In this document: positions 51,443-60,326 of the stretch, in pieces | Layout of the letters: each line of letters starts with the position of its first letter | How positions within the stretch are numbered: the stretch's first letter is position 1 | Source of the DNA: Gemmatimonadota bacterium | Lineage (GTDB): Bacteria > Latescibacterota > UBA2968 > UBA8231 | NCBI GenBank assembly: GCA_009840005.1 | Contig: VXOR01000002.1 | Span: forward strand, 1-64,000 | DNA: 64,000 nt | Direction of reading: 5' to 3' | Position numbers and translations under genes: made by a program | Notes under the pieces: generated by a model | What the model was told of the DNA's origin: nothing | Databases searched by the model: none | The model's input: the letters and a program-made list of their open reading frames with translations, nothing else

Positions 51443-53524
51443 TTAATAAATCACGCCCACTGGACGAGCACTCGCACTCTGGCGCGCGTCGCCGCCCACT
51501 TCGAGACGCACCAAGTAGATCCCAGGCCGAACCAGTTCTCCCACCCCATCCTTCCCATCCCATACCAACTTGGGAAAACGCACGGCGTCGTACACGCCGC
51601 TCTCCCCGTCGAATTCGAAAAGATGGCGCACGCGGCGGCCTGCTAAGTCGAAAATATCCACCCGGACCCGGGCCGTGCCCACTACGGCCAGCACTTCGCA
51701 GGACAGGGCCAAGTGGTCGTTGGCCCCGTCGCCGTTGGGCGTTAGCACGTTGCGGTCGAGGGAAAAACTGCCGATCAGACTGCCCTGATTCACCGCCGGG
51801 CTTAGAACCGTAACTCCGGATCGAGTGGCCTGGTCCGCGTCGGCTAACTGAGCGGCGTCGCCGGCAATAACCCCTTGGAACTCGTCCTCTGCTAGCAGCA
51901 TGGCTCTGCCCGCAAAGGACGTGCTATACGACAACACCCGAGTGACAAAGTGGATTTTCAGCACGGTATTGTCCTCTGCTATGCGCGGAAAGCGCACCGC
52001 GAAACCCACATCCGTCAAACGAGTGATGGCCACTTCGCCTTCTTCCGTCACATCGTCCTGTACGGCAAAGGCGTGGTCGAGCCGCTTTTCGCCTGCTCCG
52101 TCGATGATCTCGATGCGCTCGATGCGGTCCACTCGTTGGACAGTGGCAATTTCGACGCTGTCAAAGCCCTGTAGTCCAGCGTTCTCCATTTCGACTTTCA
52201 GGGCGAAGACAAAGGAAATATCCGTGGCCGCCGGCACTTGGCGCGGGAAGACCTCGCCGACCAAGCGGTCGGCCAGCGGCGGCGAGGTGTAATCGAACGA
52301 GAGATCTTTGAGTACAAAGGCCGATCCCAGATCGTCGCTGAGGAAGTCGACCCGGAACTGGAAGTAGCGCCGTGGCGAGGGCGACAGGATCGGCGTACCC
52401 GCTTCGCTGGTGCCCGCCTCTATGCCATAGGGCGGCGACCAAGGGCTCCAATTCGCCAAATCGTCTCGCACCGGGCCGCGCTCCCAAGCATCGGTCTGCC
52501 CGCCCCTCAGCGGCAGATCGAGGAACTCGTCCCGTAACAAAGGCTGGGATGGGTCTTCCACCGAGAATGGAATTGGCTCGGCGTTTCTCAGACCGACCTG
52601 CTTGCGGGTATAGGAAAGCGGTGAGGGGTCGTCGCCACTGCGGGTGCGGATCTGCATTTGCGCCTTGTCCGCTTGGCCCACTAGTTCCTGTGCCCAGCGC
52701 AACTGGCCCCAATTGGCCGGCGTGCCCATGTCAATGATCGGCGAGATATAGCGCACAGTGGGCAGGAAGCCCTCGCCGAAGATTTGCAGCTTTTCTATTT
52801 CAAACGGAATCGACGAAGTGGCCTTCAAGCGCACAAAGCGGATGTAGCGCGGCGGCGCAACGTCGACTGTAGTGACGGCCTGGGTGTTGTTGTTGCGGAT
52901 TTCAAATATCTCCCAGATTGGATTGCCGCCCTCGGTCAGCACCAGCCCATCGTTGACGTGGACCTCGAAATTCTTGAGAAAATTGCTCTGGAACGGCGTC
53001 ATCGGTGCGGGAAAAACCGTGTTGCGCGGGAAAAAGCGGATCTGGTTGACCCCAAAGCGAGCCCCCAAATCCATGACCAGCAGGGTGCCCAAAGCGTCGT
53101 TCTGCTGGCGCGTGAAGGCCTTGCCCGTGGATTTTTCCGCAGCCACTTGCGCCAAGACCTCTTCCAGTTGCGCTCGGCCGAGATTGACGACCGTCGGCGC
53201 ACTCATGCCGCCGCCGCGCGCGTAGATACCAGTAGCCAGATTCTCGCCTTCGGCCACCTGCCGTGGCAGAATGCTACCGGTAAAATCGGCACTGGCGAAT
53301 TCGACCAAATCGGCCGGTGAGGTGCCGATCTCGGTGAGGTTCGGGTTGAGGGTAGAGCGGTGCTCGGGCTCGATCGTCTCGATGCCCGCCGCGTCCAAGA
53401 CCTGTCCCTCCCACGAGATCTGTCCCTCCCCTCCGAGCCTCAGTACTTGGCGGGCTTGTCCCGCGCTAACCATCAGGATTAGTGCGCCGCATACCGGCCA
53501 TGTAATGTAGTAGAGGTGTCTCAT
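51443..53524 (-). CDS. Secreted discoidin-like protein with C-terminal FlgD-Ig-like domain (member 2)
   Basis: A 693-residue exported paralogue of the 681-residue member 1. Signal peptide about 1-25 ending GQA; a discoidin-like segment (LVMDLGARFGVNQIRFFPRN); an LRWAQELVGQADKAQMQIRTRSG strand pair followed by the NWSPWSPPYG tryptophan motif; and a FlgD-like end beginning RNVLTPNGDGANDHLAL with the terminal strand ARPVGVIY. It lies between the TPR protein and member 1 in the operon, with 3-12 nt gaps. The translation start at 53524 has no clear ribosome site, so coupling with the upstream gene is likely. Confidence 0.85.
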   Translation of the reverse strand: MRHLYYITWPVCGALILMVSAGQARQVLRLGGEGQISWEGQVLDAAGIETIEPEHRSTLNPNLTEIGTSPADLVEFASADFTGSILPRQVAEGENLATGIYARGGGMSAPTVVNLGRAQLEEVLAQVAAEKSTGKAFTRQQNDALGTLLVMDLGARFGVNQIRFFPRNTVFPAPMTPFQSNFLKNFEVHVNDGLVLTEGGNPIWEIFEIRNNNTQAVTTVDVAPPRYIRFVRLKATSSIPFEIEKLQIFGEGFLPTVRYISPIIDMGTPANWGQLRWAQELVGQADKAQMQIRTRSGDDPSPLSYTRKQVGLRNAEPIPFSVEDPSQPLLRDEFLDLPLRGGQTDAWERGPVRDDLANWSPWSPPYGIEAGTSEAGTPILSPSPRRYFQFRVDFLSDDLGSAFVLKDLSFDYTSPPLADRLVGEVFPRQVPAATDISFVFALKVEMENAGLQGFDSVEIATVQRVDRIERIEIIDGAGEKRLDHAFAVQDDVTEEGEVAITRLTDVGFAVRFPRIAEDNTVLKIHFVTRVLSYSTSFAGRAMLLAEDEFQGVIAGDAAQLADADQATRSGVTVLSPAVNQGSLIGSFSLDRNVLTPNGDGANDHLALSCEVLAVVGTARVRVDIFDLAGRRVRHLFEFDGESGVYDAVRFPKLVWDGKDGVGELVRPGIYLVRLEVGGDARQSASARPVGVIY

Positions 53525-53527
53525 TTT

Positions 53528-54463
53528 TTATTTTAGGATATTCCGCAAAAGGCCCTCGATCTCTTCCTCCATGCGCTCGTGCACCTGCGCCGTCCGTCGA
53601 CCGCGTTCGTACGCTGCGAGCGCCTCTAATCCTTCTGCTTCCCTGCCCGTGCGGCCGTAGAGCTTGGCGAGCAAGAAATAGACGCGATAGTCCTCCTGGT
53701 CCAGCGCCCGCAAGCGCTCGAAGCAGACCAAGGATTCGCTGTAGCGCTCCGCGCGAAAGAGTAACCCTCCCAAGCTCCACAGCGCCGACCTCGCTTCGGG
53801 CTGGCGCTCCAACAAATCTCGCAGCAGCTGCTCGGCCTCCACCACTTCCCCTGCTTCCAAGAGCAGATCGGCCAAGCGCTGCCCGGCCTCGTCCGCCCAA
53901 GCGGGATTTTGCAAAAGCTGCCGGTACCCGGCAATCGCCTCCCGGCACTGTCCCTGTTCTGCCCAAAGCTGCGCCAAGCTATAGCGCACCCGAGTGCTAT
54001 CCGGCACCGCTGCGAGCATCTTTCGATACGCTTCCTCAGCCCCTTCCGCATCGCCGGCTACGAGCCGGGCATCTCCCAGCCGTCCCCACAATCCCTCCCA
54101 CGGCTCCCCCGCGGCCAAGAGCGCTTCGTACAGGGCACCCGCCTCCGCGGCTCGTCCCACCGCTAGATACTGATCCGCTAAACCCTTGCGCGCCTGCTCC
54201 TCCTCCGGCCACTGCCGCAGCAACGCGCGGTAGGTGCCAATGGCCCGCTCGTGTTGCTCCTCCTTCCCGTACACTGTGCCCAGCGCGTAATAGGCCTCCA
54301 TCATCCCCGCAGCCGCGGCCTCCTCGTACTCCCGCGCTGCACTGGCCGGCATGTCCTGCGCTTCGTATTCGACCCCCCGTTGGTAGTGCTGTTGGGCGCG
54401 GACCTCTGGCCCGGTTTCACTACAACTCCAAAAGAGCCCTATCCCCAGCAGAATCGGCGCCAC
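53528..54463 (-). CDS. TPR-repeat envelope protein
   Basis: A 311-residue protein with a hydrophobic N-terminus (MAPILLGIGLFWSCSE, a possible lipobox Cys) and about seven tetratricopeptide repeats, such as AYYALGTVYGKEEQHERAIGTYRALL. Translation starts at GTG (54463), only 12 nt after the barrel gene's stop codon, and it is followed by member 2 with a 3-nt gap. TPR proteins commonly scaffold envelope secretion or assembly complexes, a role that fits this operon. No catalytic domain is visible. Lipoprotein status is tentative because the lipobox is weak. Confidence 0.8.
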   Translation of the reverse strand: MAPILLGIGLFWSCSETGPEVRAQQHYQRGVEYEAQDMPASAAREYEEAAAAGMMEAYYALGTVYGKEEQHERAIGTYRALLRQWPEEEQARKGLADQYLAVGRAAEAGALYEALLAAGEPWEGLWGRLGDARLVAGDAEGAEEAYRKMLAAVPDSTRVRYSLAQLWAEQGQCREAIAGYRQLLQNPAWADEAGQRLADLLLEAGEVVEAEQLLRDLLERQPEARSALWSLGGLLFRAERYSESLVCFERLRALDQEDYRVYFLLAKLYGRTGREAEGLEALAAYERGRRTAQVHERMEEEIEGLLRNILK

Positions 54464-54475
54464 CCTGACAACCGC

Positions 54476-57133
54476 CTATTCCAGCCCCGCGTAAATAGTC
54501 ACGAAGGACCGGCTCGTAGTACTAGGCTCGGCTTCCTTAAAATCCCGCCGTTCCAGCGCAATACCCACCAAGGCCATCACTTGGTAGCCGTGGTAGGCCG
54601 ATGTATTGGCAAACTGCAGGCCCACGGTCAGAGAGTTGAAATCGTCGGCGTCGATATCGAAGTCGTTGAAAACCACGTATTCGACTCCCGCCTGCAGCCG
54701 CGTCACCTGTAGGAGCTGCACCTCCATTAGAGTCGAGAAGAGCTGCATTAGGCTGGTGCGCTCGACCGCGTCGAAGAGGCTGCGACTCTGCTTGCGGAAC
54801 TCGCTCTTCCAGCGCGGTTCTAGGACTAACTGGCCCAGTTGGTAGCGGTAGCTGGCCTTGTTGATCAGCCCGAGGAAGAAATCCGTCTCGTCCAACCTCA
54901 ACTCCTGCCGTTTTGCCTGGCCCATCAGTTGGCGGAAGTACACGTAGTTCAGCTTACTCATCAGGTGCAGCGCCGTGCCCTGCAAGCTGTGGCCGACAAA
55001 GAGTTGGTTGACCCAGGTATCGCACGCCAGCAGCGGATCGTCCACCCGCGTTAGCACCCCACCCAAAACGGTGTTGTCCGGCGACCACTGCAGCAATGGG
55101 TTGGGAATATCGTCCTCCACTTTCTTACTCATCTCAAAGACGCGCAAACGACCAAAGCGCGGCGAATCTTCATCAAAGGTCAAAGCCGCGTACACACTGT
55201 GGTTTTTCTGGTCTGAGGAAATCAGGTCTTCGCGCAACACGCCGGCCGTCAGCCGCAACTTAGGGGTCGCGTTGACGCCGCCGTACACATTGTAGCCCCG
55301 GTGGTCTCTGCGGTAGGGATAGTCGGGCTCTTCGTCGTTTTCGTACTGATCGACCCAGAAATTGTTGTTCATGTCCACTCCGAACAAAAACTCCGGCCGA
55401 TCGACGCCAAAGCGCAGAAAGGGCTCTTCGTAGTCGGGAATGATATTGGTCTTGACCAAGTTGTCGTTCTGATTGAAGTCTGGCACAAAGTCGTTGTTTT
55501 GGTCCCAGCCTGGGAAGACCTGAGGGTCACCCGCCTGCCAGTCGGCCCGAACCGTGTCGGGAAAGCGATCTTGGTCGTCGTTGTCCTCGACCAGTTCGAC
55601 GATGCCTTCGCGCTCGCTCTCGTAATTGATCTCACCCGTTCCCAGGGTGACAAAAGTGCTGGTATTGTAGAGGGGGTCCATGCTGTAGACCTCGCCAAAC
55701 ATGAAAAACGGATGGGCGCGCTTGGCCACGTTCACCATCCACGCTGGTGCATAGCGCCGTCCCTCGACCCCCGACGAAGTCCGGTGCGTCTCTGCAAAGG
55801 TGTTGGGGTACTTGCGGTAGTTCCAGTTCAGATCGTACTCGGCGTACAAATCAAACCCCGCCACATCGAGTAACTCTAGAGTTCCCCCAAAAATGTGCGT
55901 AGCCGTGGGCAGACCGTAGGCAAAGCGAATCGTGCGCAGATTGGTCGCGTCCTTGATATTGCCCCTAGCTTGGTCGACCAAGAGCAACACCAACTCTCCC
56001 TGCCGGTTGGTCTGGTTGTTCGAAGTCATCCAGATCTGGTAGTCGTTGCCGACTACTAGTTCGAATTCCACGTTGACAATGGAATCCTTGGCAGCGCTGG
56101 CCCGCTCGATGAAGTCGAGGCTGTCAAAATCGTAGAGCAGGCGGATATCCTCAACGCCCTTGGCCGCGATAAAGCCCTTCTCCACAAAACCGCCTTCCAC
56201 CACGGGCTCAAAACCAATGTCCTTGCCCCGCTCCTTGCGGCCGTCGCTGTAGGTGATGACCACATCGGAACCAGCCGGGAAGAAAGCAGCCCCGCCGACC
56301 TCGTCTTCGGGTGAGTCGTCGCGCAGCACAATTTGCACCAGATCGATCGTCCGGTTTTGCCCCACGGTCAGCAGGCCGGAGAACGGATTCCCAGCCAGCC
56401 GATCCGTCAGCGTATTCGACTGATGCGAATTGGCCAAATTGAAGCCCAGCCGGGCGTACTCGCCGATTTGGCCGACAAAGCGTCCGGCGACCAAGGTCGT
56501 GTTGTTGGTGCGCAGCACTTCCTGGCCGCCGGTCTCGCCCCCACCTGGGCTGCTGATGCGCGAATAGATCAGCGTCGTCTCGTAGCGATCCGTAGCTAGA
56601 TCAAATTGCACCCCGTCCATCCGCGGTTTGGAGAAGGTCATCGGCGTCAGGGTGGTACGCAACTGGCTGCTCAAGGTCAGCGCGTAGGCGTACTCCCCTT
56701 TCTGATCGCCGGCCACCACCACCTCTGAGAACCACTGCCGGAAGCGCTCCGACTTGAACAGGGTATTGCCAAATTGCTGCGGCCGGGTCTGAGTGTTGTT
56801 GAAGATCAGCCAACCGCGCGTGACAAAATTCCCGTAGATATCGTAGAAGTAATCCCCCTCCAGGGCCGTATTGACGTAGCGATCAAAGTGATCGCGGGCG
56901 TAGTTGGTGTATTCCCACTGGTGCCAGCCATATTCGTTGTAGAGCTCCTGCGGCACGTACCAGCGCCGCACCGCTGGGTCTAAGGCGTCCAGCATCACTC
57001 CCGTCCCTTGGGGCCGAAAACTGGTCTCGGCACCCTGCCTGAGCCCGAGACGCATGCCATAGTCCATCTGCGCCTCAGCCATCCCGGCCAAGACGCCAAG
57101 CAACAAGCACAGTGTTAAAAATTTGGCTCTCAC
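54476..57133 (-). CDS. Large predicted outer-membrane beta-barrel protein, paralogue B
   Basis: An 885-residue exported paralogue of the protein at 46620-49352. A signal peptide ends in AEAQ, a strongly conserved N-terminal domain follows (AVRRWYVPQELYNEYGWHQWEYTNYARDHFDRY), then the D/N-rich loops, a barrel-like C-terminal half and a VTIYAGLE end. The D/N-rich central section is almost identical to paralogue A at the protein level and also at many DNA positions, which points to strong constraint or recent conversion. The start is GTG at 57133 with GGGGA upstream. It sits between the 1041-residue secreted protein and the TPR gene, so each large secreted protein type is linked to a barrel. The function is unknown. 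Confidence 0.75.
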   Translation of the reverse strand: MRAKFLTLCLLLGVLAGMAEAQMDYGMRLGLRQGAETSFRPQGTGVMLDALDPAVRRWYVPQELYNEYGWHQWEYTNYARDHFDRYVNTALEGDYFYDIYGNFVTRGWLIFNNTQTRPQQFGNTLFKSERFRQWFSEVVVAGDQKGEYAYALTLSSQLRTTLTPMTFSKPRMDGVQFDLATDRYETTLIYSRISSPGGGETGGQEVLRTNNTTLVAGRFVGQIGEYARLGFNLANSHQSNTLTDRLAGNPFSGLLTVGQNRTIDLVQIVLRDDSPEDEVGGAAFFPAGSDVVITYSDGRKERGKDIGFEPVVEGGFVEKGFIAAKGVEDIRLLYDFDSLDFIERASAAKDSIVNVEFELVVGNDYQIWMTSNNQTNRQGELVLLLVDQARGNIKDATNLRTIRFAYGLPTATHIFGGTLELLDVAGFDLYAEYDLNWNYRKYPNTFAETHRTSSGVEGRRYAPAWMVNVAKRAHPFFMFGEVYSMDPLYNTSTFVTLGTGEINYESEREGIVELVEDNDDQDRFPDTVRADWQAGDPQVFPGWDQNNDFVPDFNQNDNLVKTNIIPDYEEPFLRFGVDRPEFLFGVDMNNNFWVDQYENDEEPDYPYRRDHRGYNVYGGVNATPKLRLTAGVLREDLISSDQKNHSVYAALTFDEDSPRFGRLRVFEMSKKVEDDIPNPLLQWSPDNTVLGGVLTRVDDPLLACDTWVNQLFVGHSLQGTALHLMSKLNYVYFRQLMGQAKRQELRLDETDFFLGLINKASYRYQLGQLVLEPRWKSEFRKQSRSLFDAVERTSLMQLFSTLMEVQLLQVTRLQAGVEYVVFNDFDIDADDFNSLTVGLQFANTSAYHGYQVMALVGIALERRDFKEAEPSTTSRSFVTIYAGLE

Positions 57134-57176
57134 AGCATCCCCATTTCTCAAAGGGTACAGCCGTCGGACCTCTCTT

Positions 57177-60100
57177 CTAATACACCACTGCAATCAGACG
57201 CGACCGCTTTTGTCCCGCCGCCCCGGCCTGATCCGCATCAACCTCTATCTGGGCCAAATAGAGTCCCGGAGGCACCAGCGCACCGTTGTCGTCCCTTCCG
57301 TCCCAAGCAAAGTTCTGTCTCCCCCCCAAGGCCCTCATGGCTACCGTGTGCACCCGCGTCCCGTCTAGACGGAAGATGCGCAGCTTGAGCGACCGGACTT
57401 CATACACTTTGAAAAGCGAGAAGCCAACTTCCGCCACGTCGTTGATGCCGTCGCTGTTGGGGGTGAATGGATTGGGGCTGACCTGCAAATCGTCCACTAC
57501 ATCACCGGCTCCCAAGGCCCCGATCACCAAGCCCTGGCCAGGTCGTATATGGGTAACATCGCCGGGATCGCTTTCCTGCCAAGGGCCCTCAATGGCGCTG
57601 TTGCGCATCGCGGTCTTTAGTTTGGTTCCGTGCAAAAAGACCGCCGCGGCAAAGCGCAGGCGCACCAAACGGCCATAACCCAAAACCCATCCCTTTGCCC
57701 TCCCGAGTCGGTTGTACTGGGCCACACTCAGCGTATCGCCCAGCGAATCGAAGAGCGACTGGTTGCCCACTCCTGTCACCTTGCGAAAATAGCGCACCGG
57801 ACCCCGCTCATCTTCTTCCAAGGCTTCAAAAGTCGCTGCATCTACTTCCTCCAACTGTGCGCCGTCGCGATCAGTTTTGCGGAAGTAGCGGATTGCTCCC
57901 TGCAATTCTTCGTCGAGCCGCTCGTAGGAAAGCAAGTCGAGCAATCGACCGTCCGACCGCGTTGGCACCTCATCCTCCTCGACTAGCAGCCGATAGTAGC
58001 GGTGCGGCAGGACGTCTGCGGACTCACCGCGCTTCACTTGGGGGAAACGCACCTGTAGTGAATCCCCCTGGCTGCGCAGGATCTGCAGTACTGCACCATC
58101 GGCACTGGCCGCGTCCTCTGCTCGCTCTACCGCGAAGAACTGCAGCGGCTGTCCACGGGCGAATTCCTCTTCCGTTCCCAGAGCCACATCCAGCAAACGC
58201 ATATCGAGGCTTGGCTCCGAACTCAGCAGCACCTCGTCGTAACCAGGACTCCGCTCTGAGCGGGGTTCTTCCAGCAAAGTCGGCTGGAGATAAACCTCAA
58301 AGGTATCTACTTGGCCCACGCTCGTCTCCTCCGGCCAGACCTCGGCCAGCAGATTTTGCAGAACTGGACGGTGCATATCGACTTCAATCCTGCGGAGCAG
58401 GGGAGCGACGTTGCGGTCATTGCTGACCAGTTTCGCCTGGAGCTGCATGAATTTGCGCAGACTCGGAGACATCACCCGGGCGCCCGAATGCAAGTAGCGC
58501 TGACTCCAGGGAGTCCAATCCGGCCCGATTACGAACGAGGTGTCAACGGGTCCTGCGCGAAAGCCCGGCAGCTTCTTGTGCTTGTCCGCTGTGACCTCGC
58601 CGCCGCCACTGTCGAAGTAGCGGATGTGCTGCAGCAGTTGGTCCCCGGTGCGCGTGCGAATCTCCACATCGGTACCGGGAGGCAACTCGGCCTCCCAGCG
58701 CACTGACCCCAGCACCACCAATCCGGGCAGTTCGATCGCATCGGATTCGAGCACTACCTCGGCCGGCGATCCTTTGGAGAAGATCATGAACTCCCCAATA
58801 CCGGGGTTGTAGAAACCCTGCGTGCCCGTGTTGCCGGGCGGTTGGTTTTTGAGGGTGATAAATTCAAAAAATCGCAGCTTTATAGGTGGACTCTGCACGT
58901 CGTTGAGCAACGCGTAATACCCCTCATCGATGTTTTTGTCGCGCTGTTTCGGACTAATGAGTTGCCATTTGAGCCGGCCTTGGGCGTCTCGAACTCCCGA
59001 CGAGCCCCGCATGGTATAGCCCCGCACTGTCGGGGCCTGGACGTAGCCTTCGGAGAGGATCCGCATTTGGTCCATCCACACAGTGCCCCCTACATCGGCG
59101 ATCAGGATGTTGTCGTCGGGAACCTCCTCGAGGAAATAGGTGTGGCGATAGAAGGATGCCACTTGCCCATCAAAGGCCTTGCCCGTGCCGCCCGAAGCGG
59201 CGATGGTGTGCTCGATCCCACCACCCGTTTCGAGCATGCCCAGCGCGATATTATCTCCCCAGCCCCAGGCGTCCACTTCGGCCAAGCGCGGCAGTTCCCG
59301 CCGATAATAGACCCTTCGCCCTTGTCGATCCGGCCCCAGGACCTCGTAGGTGGCCTCGTCCACGGGTTCCTCCCGTCCGGCCACATCGCGCACAAAATAC
59401 ACCACATCGCCGCGCTCCCCCTCGGGCAGCGCTTCCCACTCCTCTTGGGTTATTTGCTCGCTTCGGGCCCCGCGGGTGTCCGTTATGGTGATGCGGATGA
59501 CCTCTACCAGCCGGCCCGTCCAGTTGGGATCGGCATTGCCCATGGGCAGCCGCTTCGCCATAAGTCCAGACACATCGGCGGGCAACAAGCCACTGGTGCG
59601 CTCGCTGTCGAACGCGAAGATCCGCTGGTCTTTGTTGACCCCGTCAAAAGGCGCGAAAATCGAAAATCTGAGCTTGCTGTCGTCCCGCACCAAGGGCAAC
59701 TGTTTTTTCTCGAAGAACAGCAGGAACTTGAGGAAGGGGTCGCCCAGTTGCTCGTCGACGAATTGCAGCCTGAGCCGCTCCAGCGGCACCACTCTCCCGA
59801 GGTGTACCTCGATCCACCAGTCGCCGATTGGATCGTCTGGATTCGGTTCCCAGAATGTGGTCGGATCGTCGTCGAGAATGTTGGAGGCCAAGTGCGGGTT
59901 GGAGCCCACCCGGCTAACGCCCGGCCGCACTATGTAGTCGTAGATGAAATTTTTGCTGACGTCTTGCAGGGGGTTACCCAGCACATCTAAGCGCAGGGTA
60001 CTGTCGACGGTTGCAATCCGCGGAGCTTTTTTGTCGATCTCTACCGGGCGCTCAAAATTCCTGTCGTCTAACAGGTTGTAGACTTGGCGCAGTTCGCGGG

Positions 60101-60302
60101 GCCGCACGGCCCCGGAAGCATCTATGGCGGTCAAGTGGCCGGGCCGCTTCCAGTTGACCCAGTGCTGCTCACCTTCGACGACGACTTGGTCGCCGACAAT
60201 ATCGTATCCTTGCTGGGCATTGACCGAACTAGGAGCGCACATTCCGGCCAGCCAGACTGCTGCGTACGTAATCCCCTTACTGAATTTGCGGCTCGCTTTC
60301 AT
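57177..60302 (-). CDS. Large secreted discoidin-like protein with C-terminal FlgD-Ig-like domain (member 3)
   Basis: A 1,041-residue exported protein. Signal peptide ends near VNAQQ. A discoidin-like module (about 110-210) contains DDDPTTFWEPNPDDPIGDWW and RLRLQFVDEQLGDPF. The RWEAELPPGTDVEIRTRTGD strand pair follows, with DWTPWSQRY, and a FlgD-like end (FTPNSDGINDVAEVGF, terminal strand LIAVVY). Two pairs of roughly 30-residue modules with a [YF]-E-x-L-x5-G-x-[VI]-x-[YF]-[FY]-R pattern lie at about 285-337 and 790-842. It shares module order with members 1 and 2. The start has an AAGGAAAA site. It is preceded by the SurA-like foldase in the same operon. Confidence 0.85.
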   Translation of the reverse strand: MKASRKFSKGITYAAVWLAGMCAPSSVNAQQGYDIVGDQVVVEGEQHWVNWKRPGHLTAIDASGAVRPRELRQVYNLLDDRNFERPVEIDKKAPRIATVDSTLRLDVLGNPLQDVSKNFIYDYIVRPGVSRVGSNPHLASNILDDDPTTFWEPNPDDPIGDWWIEVHLGRVVPLERLRLQFVDEQLGDPFLKFLLFFEKKQLPLVRDDSKLRFSIFAPFDGVNKDQRIFAFDSERTSGLLPADVSGLMAKRLPMGNADPNWTGRLVEVIRITITDTRGARSEQITQEEWEALPEGERGDVVYFVRDVAGREEPVDEATYEVLGPDRQGRRVYYRRELPRLAEVDAWGWGDNIALGMLETGGGIEHTIAASGGTGKAFDGQVASFYRHTYFLEEVPDDNILIADVGGTVWMDQMRILSEGYVQAPTVRGYTMRGSSGVRDAQGRLKWQLISPKQRDKNIDEGYYALLNDVQSPPIKLRFFEFITLKNQPPGNTGTQGFYNPGIGEFMIFSKGSPAEVVLESDAIELPGLVVLGSVRWEAELPPGTDVEIRTRTGDQLLQHIRYFDSGGGEVTADKHKKLPGFRAGPVDTSFVIGPDWTPWSQRYLHSGARVMSPSLRKFMQLQAKLVSNDRNVAPLLRRIEVDMHRPVLQNLLAEVWPEETSVGQVDTFEVYLQPTLLEEPRSERSPGYDEVLLSSEPSLDMRLLDVALGTEEEFARGQPLQFFAVERAEDAASADGAVLQILRSQGDSLQVRFPQVKRGESADVLPHRYYRLLVEEDEVPTRSDGRLLDLLSYERLDEELQGAIRYFRKTDRDGAQLEEVDAATFEALEEDERGPVRYFRKVTGVGNQSLFDSLGDTLSVAQYNRLGRAKGWVLGYGRLVRLRFAAAVFLHGTKLKTAMRNSAIEGPWQESDPGDVTHIRPGQGLVIGALGAGDVVDDLQVSPNPFTPNSDGINDVAEVGFSLFKVYEVRSLKLRIFRLDGTRVHTVAMRALGGRQNFAWDGRDDNGALVPPGLYLAQIEVDADQAGAAGQKRSRLIAVVY

Positions 60303-60326
60303 AACGGATTTTCCTTCCGTTGCCGC

